Part shown: positions 36,195 to 47,500 of the stretch, one piece after another
How positions within the stretch are numbered: position 1 is the first letter of the stretch
Layout: the number at the start of each line of letters is the position of its first letter
DNA from: Caenorhabditis elegans
Lineage: Eukaryota > Nematoda > Chromadorea > Rhabditida > Rhabditidae
Direction of reading: 5' to 3'
Length of the DNA: 64,000 bases
Assembly: GCF_000002985.6 (NCBI RefSeq)
Contig: NC_003279.8
Coordinates: 3,100,001 to 3,164,000, forward strand
The notes under the pieces: model-generated
The model's database searches: none
What the model was told of the DNA's origin: nothing
Seen by the model: only the letters and a program-made list of their open reading frames with translations
Program-made: the position numbers and the translations under genes

Positions 36195-36299
36195 TCATAC
36201 AAAACTTTTTTTTGTGTATAAAACATGTTTTTAAAAACTTTTTTTTCGATATTCAAAAAAAAACTAGCATTGATACAGCCGTGATTTTACTATTTTTCG

Positions 36300-36480
36300 G
36301 AAGCTCGTAAAATTTCCGATTTTTTAAAACCATGTTATAATTTACTCTCTGGGTTCACCAAATATTTTACTCTGAAGCCAGCGAGTAAATTATACTGTGA
36401 ACCCAGAGAGTCATGAACCCCAGTCAGTACTGAAAAAAAAGTTGAAAAAAATTTTAATTTTAAAAACGATTTTAGATAGT
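36300..36480. repeat. Short inverted repeat at MITE edge
   Basis: ATAATTTACTCTCTGGGTTCA (36334) pairs with TGAACCCAGAGAGTCATGAA region at 36397, forming a small hairpin just left of the next MITE. Confidence 0.6.
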
Positions 36481-36830
36481 GCCATTTTGTATTGCAGAAA
36501 CACAAAAATTCTGAGAATGCGTATTGCGCAGCATATTCGACGCGCAAAATATCTCGTAGCGAAAACTACAGTAATTCTTAAAATGATTGATGTAGTGCTT
36601 TTGTCGATTTACGGGCTCTATTTTCCAAACGGATTAAATTGATTTTTTTAAAGAATATTTAAATAAAGAAAATGAAACGAGAGAAAATTCAAAAAGAAAT
36701 TCATTCCCGTAAATCGACACAAGCGCTACTGTAGTCATTTAAAGAATTACTGTATTTTTCGCTACGAGATATTTTGCGCGTCAAATATGTTGTGCAGTAC
36801 GCATTCTCAGAATTTTGTGTTCCCGTGATA
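36480..36830. mobile_element. Palindromic MITE, family A
   Basis: ACAAAATTCTGAGAATGCGT ends are mirrored at 36800-36825, with the same CTCGTAGCGAAAACTACAGT and GTCGATTTACG blocks as the 18.0-kb copy. Confidence 0.9.
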
Positions 36831-36834
36831 GAGA

Positions 36835-37208
36835 ATTCTTTATTTAGTACAATTGAGTGTTTTTCCACCTCAATTTGCAAAATTGTTCAATGAGCTACAG
36901 GAAATAACATTGCCTATCGAATGAGACTAGTTTTGAGCAGCTACGACAAAAATTCGTTTTGGCTTTCAGTACAGATTCTAAACTGGTCTATTAAAAATGT
37001 GCTACGGTTTCGTCAGAGATACAGTGATTATGGCTATCACGATTCGGGCGTGTCTTGGGAACTTTTTTCACCGAACATTTCCTCCGCCGCTTGTTGTATC
37101 CAGTTCATCAAAGAGAACAACGCAACGAACAACGTTTTTCTGCAGTTCTAATAGTGAGTATAAAAATGAGATGAATATCTTCCGAAAATCTCATTCTTCC
37201 TCATCATC
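36835..37208 (+). promoter_or_regulatory. 5' flank of the collagen gene
   Basis: No exon is supported. Sequence immediately upstream of the collagen ATG is TC-rich (CTTCCTCATCATC), compatible with a splice-leader acceptor or 5'UTR. Function inferred from position only. Confidence 0.35.
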
Positions 37209-38411
37209 ATGTGGAAATTCGTAATTGGAAGTGTCTCGACCGCAGCGTTTTTCGTAAGCGTCTGCACTATTTATTTCTCGGTTTCGATGCTCGATGAGCT
37301 CGATTCATTTCGTTTGAGCATTCGTGATGAGTTGGAAGACTGGAAGGAGGTCAGCGATGACACGTGGCAACGGTTGAACGATATGACGTCGAGAAATGTT
37401 CCAAAGAAGACGAATATTTTGAAGGAATTTGTGAGAGGAAAGAGAAACGTCGGAAATGATCAGTGCAGTGAGTAACTTTTTTCTGAAAAGAAACTATTAT
37501 TCGTTGGAAAGTCTAGAAAGGCTTATGATTAGGCTTAGGCTTAAGCTTAGGCTTCTGCTAGCTTGTTCTTAGGCTTAGGCATAGGCTTAGGCTTAGTCTT
37601 AGGTTCAGGCTTAGGCTTAGTCTTAGGTTTAGGCTTAGGCTTAGGCTTATGTTTAGGCCTCGGCATAGGCTCAAGCTTATACTTAGGCTTAGGTTAGGCT
37701 TAGGCTTAGGCTTAGGCTTAGGCTTATGCTTAGGCTTCGGCTTAGGCTTCTGCTAGCTTGTTCTTAGGCTTAGGCCATCTTTTTCTCGCCAATTAAGCTC
37801 CTAGTTCAAATTTTCCAGATTGCGCTGAGCCAACAAAGAACTGCCCAGCAGGACCACCAGGAGAGAAGGGATCTCTCGGAAATCCAGGACAACCGGGACC
37901 CGATGGAGTTGATGGTGACAACGGTGTGGATGGAGACGTCGTGATTCATGATATGCCAAATCCTAAAGAATGCATCAAGTGTCCAGCAGGACCACCAGGA
38001 CCACCAGGACCACCTGGACCACTCGGACCACGTGGTGACAAGGGACCGTCCGGGCCACGTGGAGCACTTGGAGATCAAGGAGAAACTGGTCCAGTTGGAG
38101 AAATTGGAGATCAAGGACCACCAGGATCCGCCGGAAGAGCTGGACCAAGAGGTCAAGCCGGACAACCAGGAACTATCGCAATTGTCGGATTGGCTGGAAG
38201 ACCAGGACCACAGGGTCCACTTGGAGAGCCTGGAGCACAAGGAGAGCCAGGAGTTGATGGAAAAGATGGAGCTCTTGGAGCACCTGGAAGAAAGGCGGAG
38301 AACGGAAGACCAGGAAAACGTGGAAAGGACGGAGTTGCAGGAGTACCAGGGACACGTGGAAAGGAAGGAGAAGACGCGGGTTACTGTACTTGCCCACCTA
38401 GAACTGCTTGA
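37209..38411 (+). CDS. col-49: Cuticle collagen, 283 aa
   Basis: Structural extracellular-matrix collagen of the nematode cuticle. Exons are 37209-37467 and 37819-38411, phase 1. Residues 5-26 form the N-terminal hydrophobic segment. A subtilisin/BLI-4-type site RGKR lies at 76-79. Then come cysteines at C86, C88 and C95, a first Gly-X-Y run (about 98-126), an interruption with ECIKCPA, and a long second Gly-X-Y domain (about 144-275). The C-terminal CTCPPRTA supplies the last cysteines. The size and cysteine spacing match the short cuticle collagens. The intron holds a telomere-type array. AATAAA follows the stop by about 15 nt. The symbol is from memory of the chromosome I locus next to lpd-6 and is less certain than the family. 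Confidence 0.9.
37505..37780. repeat. Interstitial telomere-type repeat in collagen intron
   Basis: About 40 TTAGGC units with variants, occupying most of the 351-bp intron and reading TTAGGC in the sense of transcription. Confidence 0.95.
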
Positions 38412-38596
38412 TTCGAAAAGTGTAAATAAAGTATTTATTCTTCTTGGAAATGTTTGAAAATCAGCATTTGTGAAATCTGAAAATCCGATTTGCCAGAGCT
38501 AGAATAGTTAGAGTGGCGTCTATTCCCACTGTAATTACATGCTAGTAAAACGTTTATTCTTCTTTGAATCTAGAAAAACTTTTAAAAAGATGTTAT

Positions 38597-40567
38597 CTAA
38601 ACTGGCTGCAAAAGCTTCTGAGCGACTCCTTCAAGACCCTTGCTCTCCTCGGTTGCGGATACCTGAAATTTTGAAGTAAAGGGGTTCTGTAGATAGAATA
38701 AAACTACTGGAGAAGGAAGCTACGGACTACTGTACTCTAAAGGAGGAACTTTGAGTGGAGGGTGTACGATAGGACTACTGTAAGGGAGGTGTACTGTGGT
38801 ACGAATACTGTAGTCTCAATCTAGGATATAGCTACTGTAGGAGGACGAGTGCAGGTTTCTGTGGACATACGGTTGTTTGTAAACTGTAGCGAGGACAAGG
38901 AATTATTCAGTGAAGGGAGCGGGTACTGAAGGACTACGGTAGGAAGGATATACTGTGGTTACAGAACTGTACCTGCAAATTAGGATAAAAATACCGTAGA
39001 AAAAACAATTCAGGTGGGTGACTGTGGTCATACGGGTGTTGGAGTACTGTAACAGATTGCAGGTATAATAAAAGTTCAGGGTGTAGTATAGGACTACTGT
39101 AAGGAATTGTATACTAGATGTACTGGCTAGGGATTTGAAATGGTAGGGTACTGTAAGACAGTCTAGGAGCTCAGGTTACTGTAGCCAGGCGTTTTTTACC
39201 ATACTGAAGAGGTGAAGGTTATGGATACAAATATACAAACCAAAAAGTACAGTAACAGGTCTCAGCGTAAACCGTAGGAGTGTTGTAGGATGGACTTGGA
39301 AATAAATAGTGACTTCACCCTAGGGTTACTGTAGGAGGATTACTGTAGACGTAAGGCTCACCTGTCCCTCCAATCGATCAGAGTAATAGTTTTTGGTTGC
39401 GTAGTAGACTGAAAATCGCCAAAACAGAAAAGCTCCGATCGCGAAGACTAACAATTTCACAACTATCACCACCAATGCTTTTTCGAAGAACTCTTCATGA
39501 TGTCCTTGAGAGTAGAAGTTCAGGAATGATTGGGTGTCGAAAAAGGCGATCAAGAGTTGAATAACGGTTAATAATCCCCAGATAAGAAATTGAGAGAGCT
39601 GAAATAGAATTTAGTATAAGTGTGTGCGCGTTTTTCGTTTGTGTAGTCTGATCTTTGGTATTTTGGCCAAATTTTCTGACTGTGAGAAAATTTTTCAGCA
39701 GGAAATTCGAATTCTAAGAAAAATTTCAATGAGAAATTCAAATTTTCTGAGAACAAATTTACAGGGAGAGTCAAATTTTTCGAGAAAATTTTAAGAGGAA
39801 AATTTAAAAAAAAAAGAAAAAAATTGTGAGCTTTCCAGCAAACTCACCGTAAACAACACCATTGGCCACATGAATCGATGCTTCTTTTTACGGAGAGCAT
39901 ATATTGTGACTAAAATGAGAACGAGATGGAAACCAATCCACATGAGCCACCATGGGAACAGGAAAAGCATGTAGATGGGGATTACAAGAAATATTTCCAG
40001 GAGAAGAAGCACTTTGGAAGCATTCTGGAAAAAATTGGGAGTCCCTCGACAGGAGGCGATGCACTGCTTTGCAAATCTGCAGCGCGCATTTTGGAGAAAC
40101 GAACTAATTTTAAATTAAATACGCAAAGCACCCTATTTTACGCGCAAATTTGAAAAGTACGCAGAAATAGGAAAAATCGCGAATTTCAGGCATGGTGCAA
40201 CAATGAAACTTGACTGATTTCACTTGCTTTTTGAAAAATCTACTAATTCGTGAAAACACGCAAGGGACCATTTTTTACGCGCAAATTTGAAAAAGTACAC
40301 AAATTTCAGACATGGTGCATCAAAGCAATACACTTGATTCCACGCGCATTTCAAAATTTTGTGATAGGAAAATTTTACATAATAAAAATTATGCAATGCA
40401 CCATATTTTACGCGCAAAAATTTCTGGAAAAAATAAAAACTCACCACAACATGGCACTTTCCAAAAACACATCGATATTTTGGATTCTCAGCTTGAAAAT
40501 CGACATAAAAATTGAAAAGTTTCGTGAAATACTCTTTAATAGGAACTTTATCAAAGAAAAGAACCAT
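38597..40567 (-). CDS. Four-helix membrane protein, 200 aa (LAPTM-like layout)
   Basis: Exons 40567-40445, 40024-39848, 39598-39362 and 38662-38597, all phase 0 with GTGAG donors and CAG acceptors. The product starts MVLFFDKVPIKEYF, followed by a short cysteine segment RCVFGKCHV. Hydrophobic helices then lie around VLLLLEIFLVIPIYMLFLF, MWIGFHLVLILVTIYAL, FLIWGLLTVIQLLIAFF and ALVVIVVKLLVFAIGAFLFW. The soluble tail is EESKGLEGVAQKLLQPV. The cysteine-pair-then-four-helices layout recalls LAPTM4/5-like lysosomal proteins expanded in nematodes, but without a search this is only a resemblance. The last intron is an unusual ACTGTA-rich tract. Confidence 0.75.
38690..39355. repeat. ACTGTA-rich degenerate tract in intron
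   Basis: The motif TACTGTA(G/A) or ACTGTAAGG recurs more than 20 times in about 660 bp, on one strand, with GGAGG-rich spacers and no strict period. It fills the last intron of the four-helix protein gene. Confidence 0.75.
40030..40440. repeat. GTGCATCRAAG / CGCGCAAATTTG repeat, first array
   Basis: Within the first intron of the four-helix gene, copies of TTTTACGCGCAAATTTGAAA, AAATTTCAGACATGGTGCAT and GATTTCACGCGCATTTC appear at about 40130, 40275 and 40390. The same array recurs at 42.6-42.96 kb. Confidence 0.75.
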
Positions 40568-40569
40568 CG

Positions 40570-41280
40570 TGAATCTGATTTTTTTTCTTTTTTTAGAGAA
40601 TACCTTTCTTCATAACTTCAACGGCGTGAATTTCTAGAGAAAATCAGAGAGTGTGCGATTTGAAGAGTGTGCAGACAAGAGAGAGAGAGAGAATTCTATC
40701 AAATCATGTGTGTTGGGTGTGGTATTTAGTACAACAGAGAAACTGTTTTTTGATTCATTCTTTGTTAGGGGTTTGCAGATAGAAAGACGGTGTGGTTTTC
40801 TTGAAATGTAAAAAAACTAAAAAATTAAAATAAATGCTTGTGAAACAATTTTAATTTTTAAAAAATTCGTTAACTATTGATTTGTTTTTTGGTTAATTTT
40901 GTAACATTATTCCAATTTCAACCTAGATGACATCTGTTCACTCACGTGGTGCCAAGTTGTCTTCTTACGGTTTGATCTACAAAAAATGCGGGAATTTTTT
41001 GCACAAAAAAGTCACGTCAGCACATTCTTAAACATACGAAATCAGTTGAAAACTCTGCGTCTTTTCTCCCGCATTTTTTGTAGATCTACGTAAATCAAGC
41101 CGAAATCTCTGACACCACGTGTTCACTAATAAATTAAAATTTGCGCGTCAATTGTGATGCAAGGCATCCGTAAAGCCAAACTGTGCAAGCATCACAGTTT
41201 ACGTGAGATTTGTTTCTTAAAGAAATAAATTTTATTATTCTTCAAAAAATCCCTTTTTCCCTAGATTTTATATAGTTATT
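40570..41280. other. Intergenic, with palindrome at 40945-41115
   Basis: 5' flank of the four-helix gene, including GA-rich AGAGAGAGAGAGA at about 40680. The inverted repeat pairs CGGTTTGATCTACAAAAAAT with the complement of TTTTTTGTAGATCTACG, and its outer ends carry CACGTGGTG. It is a MITE. Confidence 0.7.
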
Positions 41281-41625
41281 ACGGGAACACGAAACCCTGA
41301 GACTGCGTACTGCGCAAAATATCTCGTAGCGAAAACTACAGTAATTTTTTAAATGACTACTGTAGAGCTTGTGTCGATTTACGGGAACTCGATTTTCGTA
41401 ATGACATTTCAATTTTTCTTCGTTCCCCGTATTATTTTTTTTCATTTTTTGTTAAATTTTAATATTCAATCGATAATCGATAAATAATTTATTTTAATCC
41501 GTTCCGAAAATCGAGCCCGTAAATCGACCTACAGTAGTCATTCAAAGAGTTACTGTAGTTTTCGCTATGAGATACTTTGCGCGTCAAATATGCTGTGCAA
41601 TACGCATTCTCAGATTTTTTTTCCA
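41280..41625. mobile_element. Palindromic MITE, family A
   Basis: CTGAGACTGCGTACTGCGC and CTCGTAGCGAAAACTACAGT are mirrored to 41615, with GTCGATTTACGG on both sides of an AT-rich centre. Confidence 0.85.
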
Positions 41626-41732
41626 TAATATCTCAACTTTGCACATTTTTGCCTGACTTGACGCACAAATGCACGTGCCGAGACCCAACAAAAAACAAAT
41701 ATAAATAAAATAAATGTTCATTTATCGATTTT

Positions 41733-43168
41733 TCATACAGAAACAGGACATTCCATCATTCCAAGAATATATCCCATATGTTTATTCATCGAATCAACAG
41801 CTTCTTTTCCACACCTATCAGATGTCAAATGTTTTGTGCATTCGAGCTCATCCTGATACATTTGACAATTTCCCGGGCGCCCTTTCTGCAAAAAATTACA
41901 GGAATATTTCCTTTTTTGCGCGTAAAGTATGGTGCTTCTTTTATGCGCACACAATGCACCACATTTTAAGCGTAACTTTTCAAATTAATTAATTTAAATT
42001 TGCGCGTAAAATGGTGCAATGTACCATATCTGCACACTCACCTCCGTTTTCAAGAATCGCCCGCATGGATACTTTTTCAGCGATGGTGGAGTGCTGCGGA
42101 GCTGGAATAATGTATTTTTAATTTTTCTTTTTCTTGAAAAAAGTACCATACGTCATCAATACATTGTCCAAATGGACCAGACATCAATTTGATTCCGGTG
42201 CATGTTTTGGCGATCAGACCAGTTGCATTTTTGAGCAAATCGCATTTTACTTGCTCCATACAAGCCTGAAACAATGTAGAATAAAGCTCGAAATTTGCTG
42301 ATTTTGAGGCTAAAACTAGTTGGAACATGTTAAACTAATACATTTGCGCGTCAAATGTGGTGCACAGCGTCGGTAAGGCGGAACGGTGCAAACACCAGAA
42401 TTTACGCGCAAAACTAGTTTTTCTCAGTAAGGAATGGTTAACTATATCAAACTTTTGGTGAATTTTTATATTGGGAATACAAAATTCTGAAAATGCGTAG
42501 TACGTAACATATTTGACGCGCCAAATATCCCGTAGCGAAAACTACAGTAATCCTTTTTAAATGACTACTGTAGCGCTTGTGTCGATTTACGGTTTTTAAT
42601 CCATTTCAAAAACTACGAATTCGGGAACAAAAATACGCAAAGCACCGTATTTTTCGCGCAAACTTGATAAAGTACGCAAAATTAGGAAAAAAACGCAGAT
42701 TTCAGACGTGGTGCATCGAAGCAATACATTTGATTTCACGCGCATTTCAAAACATTTGTGATAAGAATATTTTACATAATGAAAAGTATGCAAAGCACCA
42801 TATTTTACGCGCAAATTTGAAAAAGTATGCAAATTTCAGACATGGTGCATCGACGAAATACGCCTGATTTCACTTGCTTTTTGAAAAATCTACTAACAGC
42901 ACCGTATTTCACGCGCAAATTTTGAGCAATTTATATTCGTCAAACTTGACGCGCAAGTTCGTTTTACACCCACAAGGGTCTGTTCACACAACAACGAGAA
43001 CTCTTTGAGCTCGTCTGGCGGTGGTATATCCGCGTGTTTAGCCATTTCACCAGCCAACTGCCCCAGTAACGGTTTACATTCCATTGATTTGACAGCATCC
43101 TGATGATCACACGGAGTGGCACAATTTGCAGAAATTGCCACAAGGAGGAAGACGGTCAGAATCTTCAT
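41733..43168 (-). CDS. Secreted DUF19 (T20D4.11-like) protein, 173 aa
   Basis: Exons 43168-42974, 42265-42152, 42101-42042 and 41885-41733 join in phase 0. The start MKILTVFLLVAISANC is a signal peptide. The mature part carries about 12 cysteines in pairs: CDHQDAVKSMEC, ACMEQVKC, KTCTGI...GQC, YPCGRF, NCQMYQDELEC, DRCGKE and MMEC. That is the pattern of the nematode DUF19 / T20D4.11-like extracellular domain. Function of the family is unknown. The donor of exon 1 (GTGGGT) and that of exon 2 (GTATGG) are weaker than usual, so those edges could shift. The first intron holds CGCGCAAATTT and family A MITE half-copies. Confidence 0.75.
42340..42960. repeat. MITE half-copy and second GTGCATCRAAG array
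   Basis: 42480-42600 is half of a family A MITE (to GTCGATTTACGG). 42620-42930 repeats the CGCGCAAATTTGAAAAAGTA and CAGACATGGTGCATCGA units of the 40-kb array. All within the DUF19 gene's first intron. Confidence 0.8.
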
Positions 43169-43169
43169 G

Positions 43170-43480
43170 TTGAATGGGGGAAAAATGGGGGGAGAAGTGT
43201 TTTTTATTCTCGTCGTGCATCAATTTGAATGACCTTGATCGGCAGGTCAGCAGCCGACATGGCGGCGTCGGGACTACTGATTTTTGAATTGGCGGGTAAA
43301 CAGTCTCTGATAATGTCATGATAACAATAACGAACATTATTATGAAATTGAAGAACATAGAGGAACAGCAAATTGCAAAAACAACTGATATCCTGGATCT
43401 CTGCCACCGAGCCCAAGTACCACTTTAAAATTTGCGCGATTTTTTTTAAACAAAATTCCTTTTTCCCAAATTTTATATAG
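43170..43480. repeat. Diverged duplicate of the lpd-6 3' flank
   Basis: 43265-43400 matches 44385-44520: both share GCGGGTAAACAG, GATAACAATAACGAACATT, and CAAATTGCAAAAA...ACTGATATC, in order and orientation. It carries no coding frame of its own. Confidence 0.75.
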
Positions 43481-43830
43481 TTTTTAGCAACATATCTCGT
43501 AGCGAAAACTACAGTAATTCTTTAAATAACTACTGTAGCTCTTGTGTCGATTTACGGGCTCGAGAGTGAATTTTACACATTTTCCCCAAAATTTAAGGGG
43601 CCTGAAATTGTGAAATTTATTGATTTTCCAATGAAATAAAGCTTGAAAATCGCCGATTTTGAGTTTTAAACCAGTTGGCTGCTGTTCCCTTGACAAATTT
43701 GCGCGTCAAATGTGATGCAAAGAGTACGTGACGCCGAACTCTGCAAGCATCACATTTTACGCACAAATCTCGAGTTTATGTGACATTTTCCTTTTCCACA
43801 CACATTTTCCGGGCCAGAAAGTCAACAATT
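43480..43830. repeat. Family A MITE half and CGCGTCAAATGTGATGCAA repeat
   Basis: 43485-43565 is a half MITE. 43690-43775 has ATTTGCGCGTCAAATGTGAT and GCATCACATTTTACGCACAA, similar to 41.15 and 44.3 kb. Confidence 0.7.
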
Positions 43831-43839
43831 TGCTATTAC

Positions 43840-44180
43840 AGGAATACAAAATTCTGAGAATGCGTACTGCACAACATATTCGACGCACAAAATATCTCGT
43901 AGCGAAGACTACAGTAATTCTTTAAATGGATACAGTAGCGCTTGTGCCGATTTACGGACCCGATTTTCGAAACGGATTAAATTGATTTATTTATCGATAG
44001 AATATTAAAACTAAGCAAATGATACGAGAAAATTCGAAAAGAAATTCATTCCCGTAAATTGACACAAGCACTACTGTAGCCATTTAAAAAATTACTGTAG
44101 TTTTCGCTGCGAGATATTTTGAGCGTCGGATATGTTGTGCAGTACGCATTCTCAGAATTTTGTGTTCCCGTGATACATAC
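43840..44180. mobile_element. Palindromic MITE, family A
   Basis: ATTCTGAGAATGCGTACTGC ends mirror at 44140-44165 around the standard blocks. Confidence 0.9.
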
Positions 44181-44520
44181 AGGCCTGAAATTGTGAAATT
44201 TATTGATTTTTCAATGAAATAAAGCAGGAAACTAGCTAATTTAAAGTTTTAAAGCAATTAGCTCCTTTGATGTGACAAGTTTGCGTCCGTGAGCCCAATC
44301 TGTGAAAGCATCACAAATTACGCGCAAACATGATTTTTCTCGGTAAAATTGTTAAGTCCCACATTTTTTCAGCGACATTCCTGATTCTAAATTAGCGGGT
44401 AAACAGGAAAACAGTCTGATAAATTCATGATTATAACGATAACAATAACGAACATTTAAAAAAATAAAAATGGAGAATGGAGAAACAACAAATTGCAAAA
44501 AACAACAACTGATATCAGAA

Positions 44521-47500
44521 TTAACGACGACCTCCTCGGAAACCGCCGCCTCGATCTCCACCTCGCCCACCACGGAATCCACCACCTCCGCCGCGTCCTC
44601 TGAATCCTCCTCGATCGCCTCCACGGAAACCACCGCCACCACGTCCTCCGAATCCACCTCTAAATCCTCCATCACGATCTCCCGATCTTCCACGGAAGCC
44701 TCCACGATCTCCACCACGATCTGATGAACGTCCTCTGAAGCCTCCTCGGTCGCCACCACCTCCACGGAAGCCACCACGATCCACGGATCTTCCTCTAAAG
44801 CCACCTCCATCACGATCGCGACCTCTGAAGCCTCCACGATCTCCGCCACGTCCGCGGAAGCCTCCACGATCTTCTCCTCTTCCTCTGAATCCACCTCGGA
44901 ATCCCCCACGACTATCCTCATATCTTGGACGCTTCGAGGCTTCAGATGTACCCCATTCCTCGTTGGCACGCTTCAGATCTCTGCAAAAATATAAAAAATC
45001 AATTAAAAAGTCTTCAATTACGGGGATCTATACCTTTCCCGATTCATCGCAATCTCTCTATCCTTCTCCTTCTGATTCTCAACTTCTTCAACTTGTCCAG
45101 TAGCGGCAGCTTGCTTACGAGCAGCATTCTCTCGAATCGCCTTCACCTCTGCCTCCTCAGCATCCTGTTGCTCCTTGACAATCGTAAGTCTTCGAATGAC
45201 ACGTTGCTCACTTTCCTGCTCACGACGCTTCTTCATCTGCTTCTTCTTGTCCATATGAGCTCTCAGTTTTATCAGTTCATCTGGAGTCTTCGCATTATGC
45301 TTGTGATAGAGCACCTCTCCCTCATCGATTCCTTCTTCAATTTTGACGAGTTCCAGAGTCAGTCGGGGTCCGATCTCGTGAAGACGGACGTTGCTCTTCT
45401 GGCCAACTCCGCAGCCACGTCCTTCTGAAATGTCCTGTGGTAGTTCGACTTCTTGCTGATCTCCTTCGAATTCGGAATCGCTGAGCTGTCCGGGGCTGGA
45501 AAAAGAAGGGAAATTTAAATAAATTGAATATTTTTTAATAATAATTTTGTGATTTATCTGAAAATATCGTTTATTTCAATTGGAAAAATTCGAAAACAGT
45601 CCTCGAAAATCGTCTAAAAATTGTTTTTTCCCGGAAATTTCCAATTTTCAGACCATTTTAGAGGTTTTTTTTCAATTTTTCGATCTGAAATAAACGCGCG
45701 ATGCCTCCCAAAATTAATCATTTTATGAAAAATTTGAATTTTTTTAATGGAAATTTATTAATAACATTAGAAAAATTCAATTTCGTTCGAATTCTGAACT
45801 GTCCGGGGCTGGAAAAGGATGATTTTTGAAGAATTATTGAATTTTCAGAGAGAAAAAATTCAAATTCTTCAGAAAAACCATAAATTTTGAGAGGCATCAC
45901 GTTTATTTCAGTTGGAAAAATTGAAAAAAAAAATGCTCAAAAATCGTCTGAGTATAGTTTTTTCCCGAAAATTTTCCAGTTTTCTGACCAGTTTTGAGGG
46001 GTTTTCCTATTTTTAAAACTGATATGAACGTTTTTTTCAGATAAATCACTGAATTTCAGGCTCAGTTTGTAGAATTTCTGAACAATTCTCACTTCAAAAA
46101 GTAGTCACTGATGTCTTTGTAGGTACTCAAATTCGGAATATTCTTTCCCATCGTCTTTTCCGCTTGCATAAGCTTTTTCACAGACTTGTTGAGGCCTGAG
46201 GCGACGACTCGAATTGCGCTGAAAAAAAAATTTATATAATTATATTTTAGAGAAATTCATAGCACTTACAAATGCCTCATTTGAATTTCGTCAGTTTCTT
46301 CGTCATAACTGACGATCAGGCAGCGTTTCAGGTTTCCAAGTTGAATCTGAAATTTTTTGTATAATTTTTCTGAAACTTGACAAAAAAATCGATTTAAAGG
46401 TGGACTACGATCAGGGGGAAAATTGCTTTAAAACACGCCTATGGGGCCACAATGACCGAATATCATGATAAAAAATTTCAAAAAATTTTTCTAGATTTTA
46501 TAAGATTTTTTGAAAATTGGAAAAATCACAGTTTTCACCTAATTATTTTTGAATTTTCGCCAATTGAATTTGTTCGGTGGAGCGCGCTTGCATTATTTTT
46601 TAAAATTAATTTTATTTATTCTCGTTATTTGACTGATTTTCTTCATTTTCTATGTTTTTTCTCGGAAAATGGAAGAAATAAACAAGACAAATGCAAAATG
46701 TTTGTTAAAAACTAATTGAAAATGAGTAAAACTGAAATATACTAATTTCAGGCTTGTTGTCGTCGGAACTCATAATTTTACAGTTTTATGCTTTTTCAGT
46801 TACTTTTAAACAAACATTTTGCATTTTTCTTGTTTATTTCTTCCATTTTCCGAGGAAAAAACATAGAAAATGAAGAAAATCAGTCAAATAACGAGAATAA
46901 ATAAAACTAATTAAAAAAAAATAATGCAAGCGCGCTCCACCGAACAAATTCAATTGGCGGAAATTCAAAAATAATTAGGTGAAAACTGTGATTTTTCCAA
47001 TTTTCAAAAAATCATATAAACTCTAGAACATTTTTTTGAATTTTTTATAATGATATTCGGTCATTGTGACCACATAGGCGTGTTTTAAAGCAATTTTCCC
47101 CCTGATCGTAGTCCATCTTTAAAAATTTTACCGTATCGACATTAATGGAAGGGAACATATTCTGAATAAAAGTCTGAACCAATGAGAGATGCTTCTGCGT
47201 TCCGTCGCCAAATCCGTTCATCACAACGAGCGGCGAGGATTTGAACAGTTTATCAGTGGCAACTGGTCGCTTTTGACAATTAACAACGTGGCGAGCCAGG
47301 GAGTATTGTTTAACTGGAAATTAAAATAATTAAATTACTGAATTTTATTTAAAATCGATAATTGGCAACCTTTAAACGATAACGTCGGTCCTTGGGAGAA
47401 ACGCATCATTCTCAGCTGCAAGGAAGCATCACTGGAAGTGAGAACCATCATATTGGTGACTCCAAGTACCGCACCGTTCACGATAAAATCCTTGATATTG

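Noticed and set aside
37948-38457. 169-codon DHQDH-rich frame overlapping the collagen
   Set aside because: Out-of-frame reading of Gly-X-Y codons; the collagen frame with its signature ends is the real one.
44470-44724. Ser/Thr-rich plus-strand frame opposite lpd-6
   Set aside because: Antisense shadow of the GGA/CGT-rich RGG exon.
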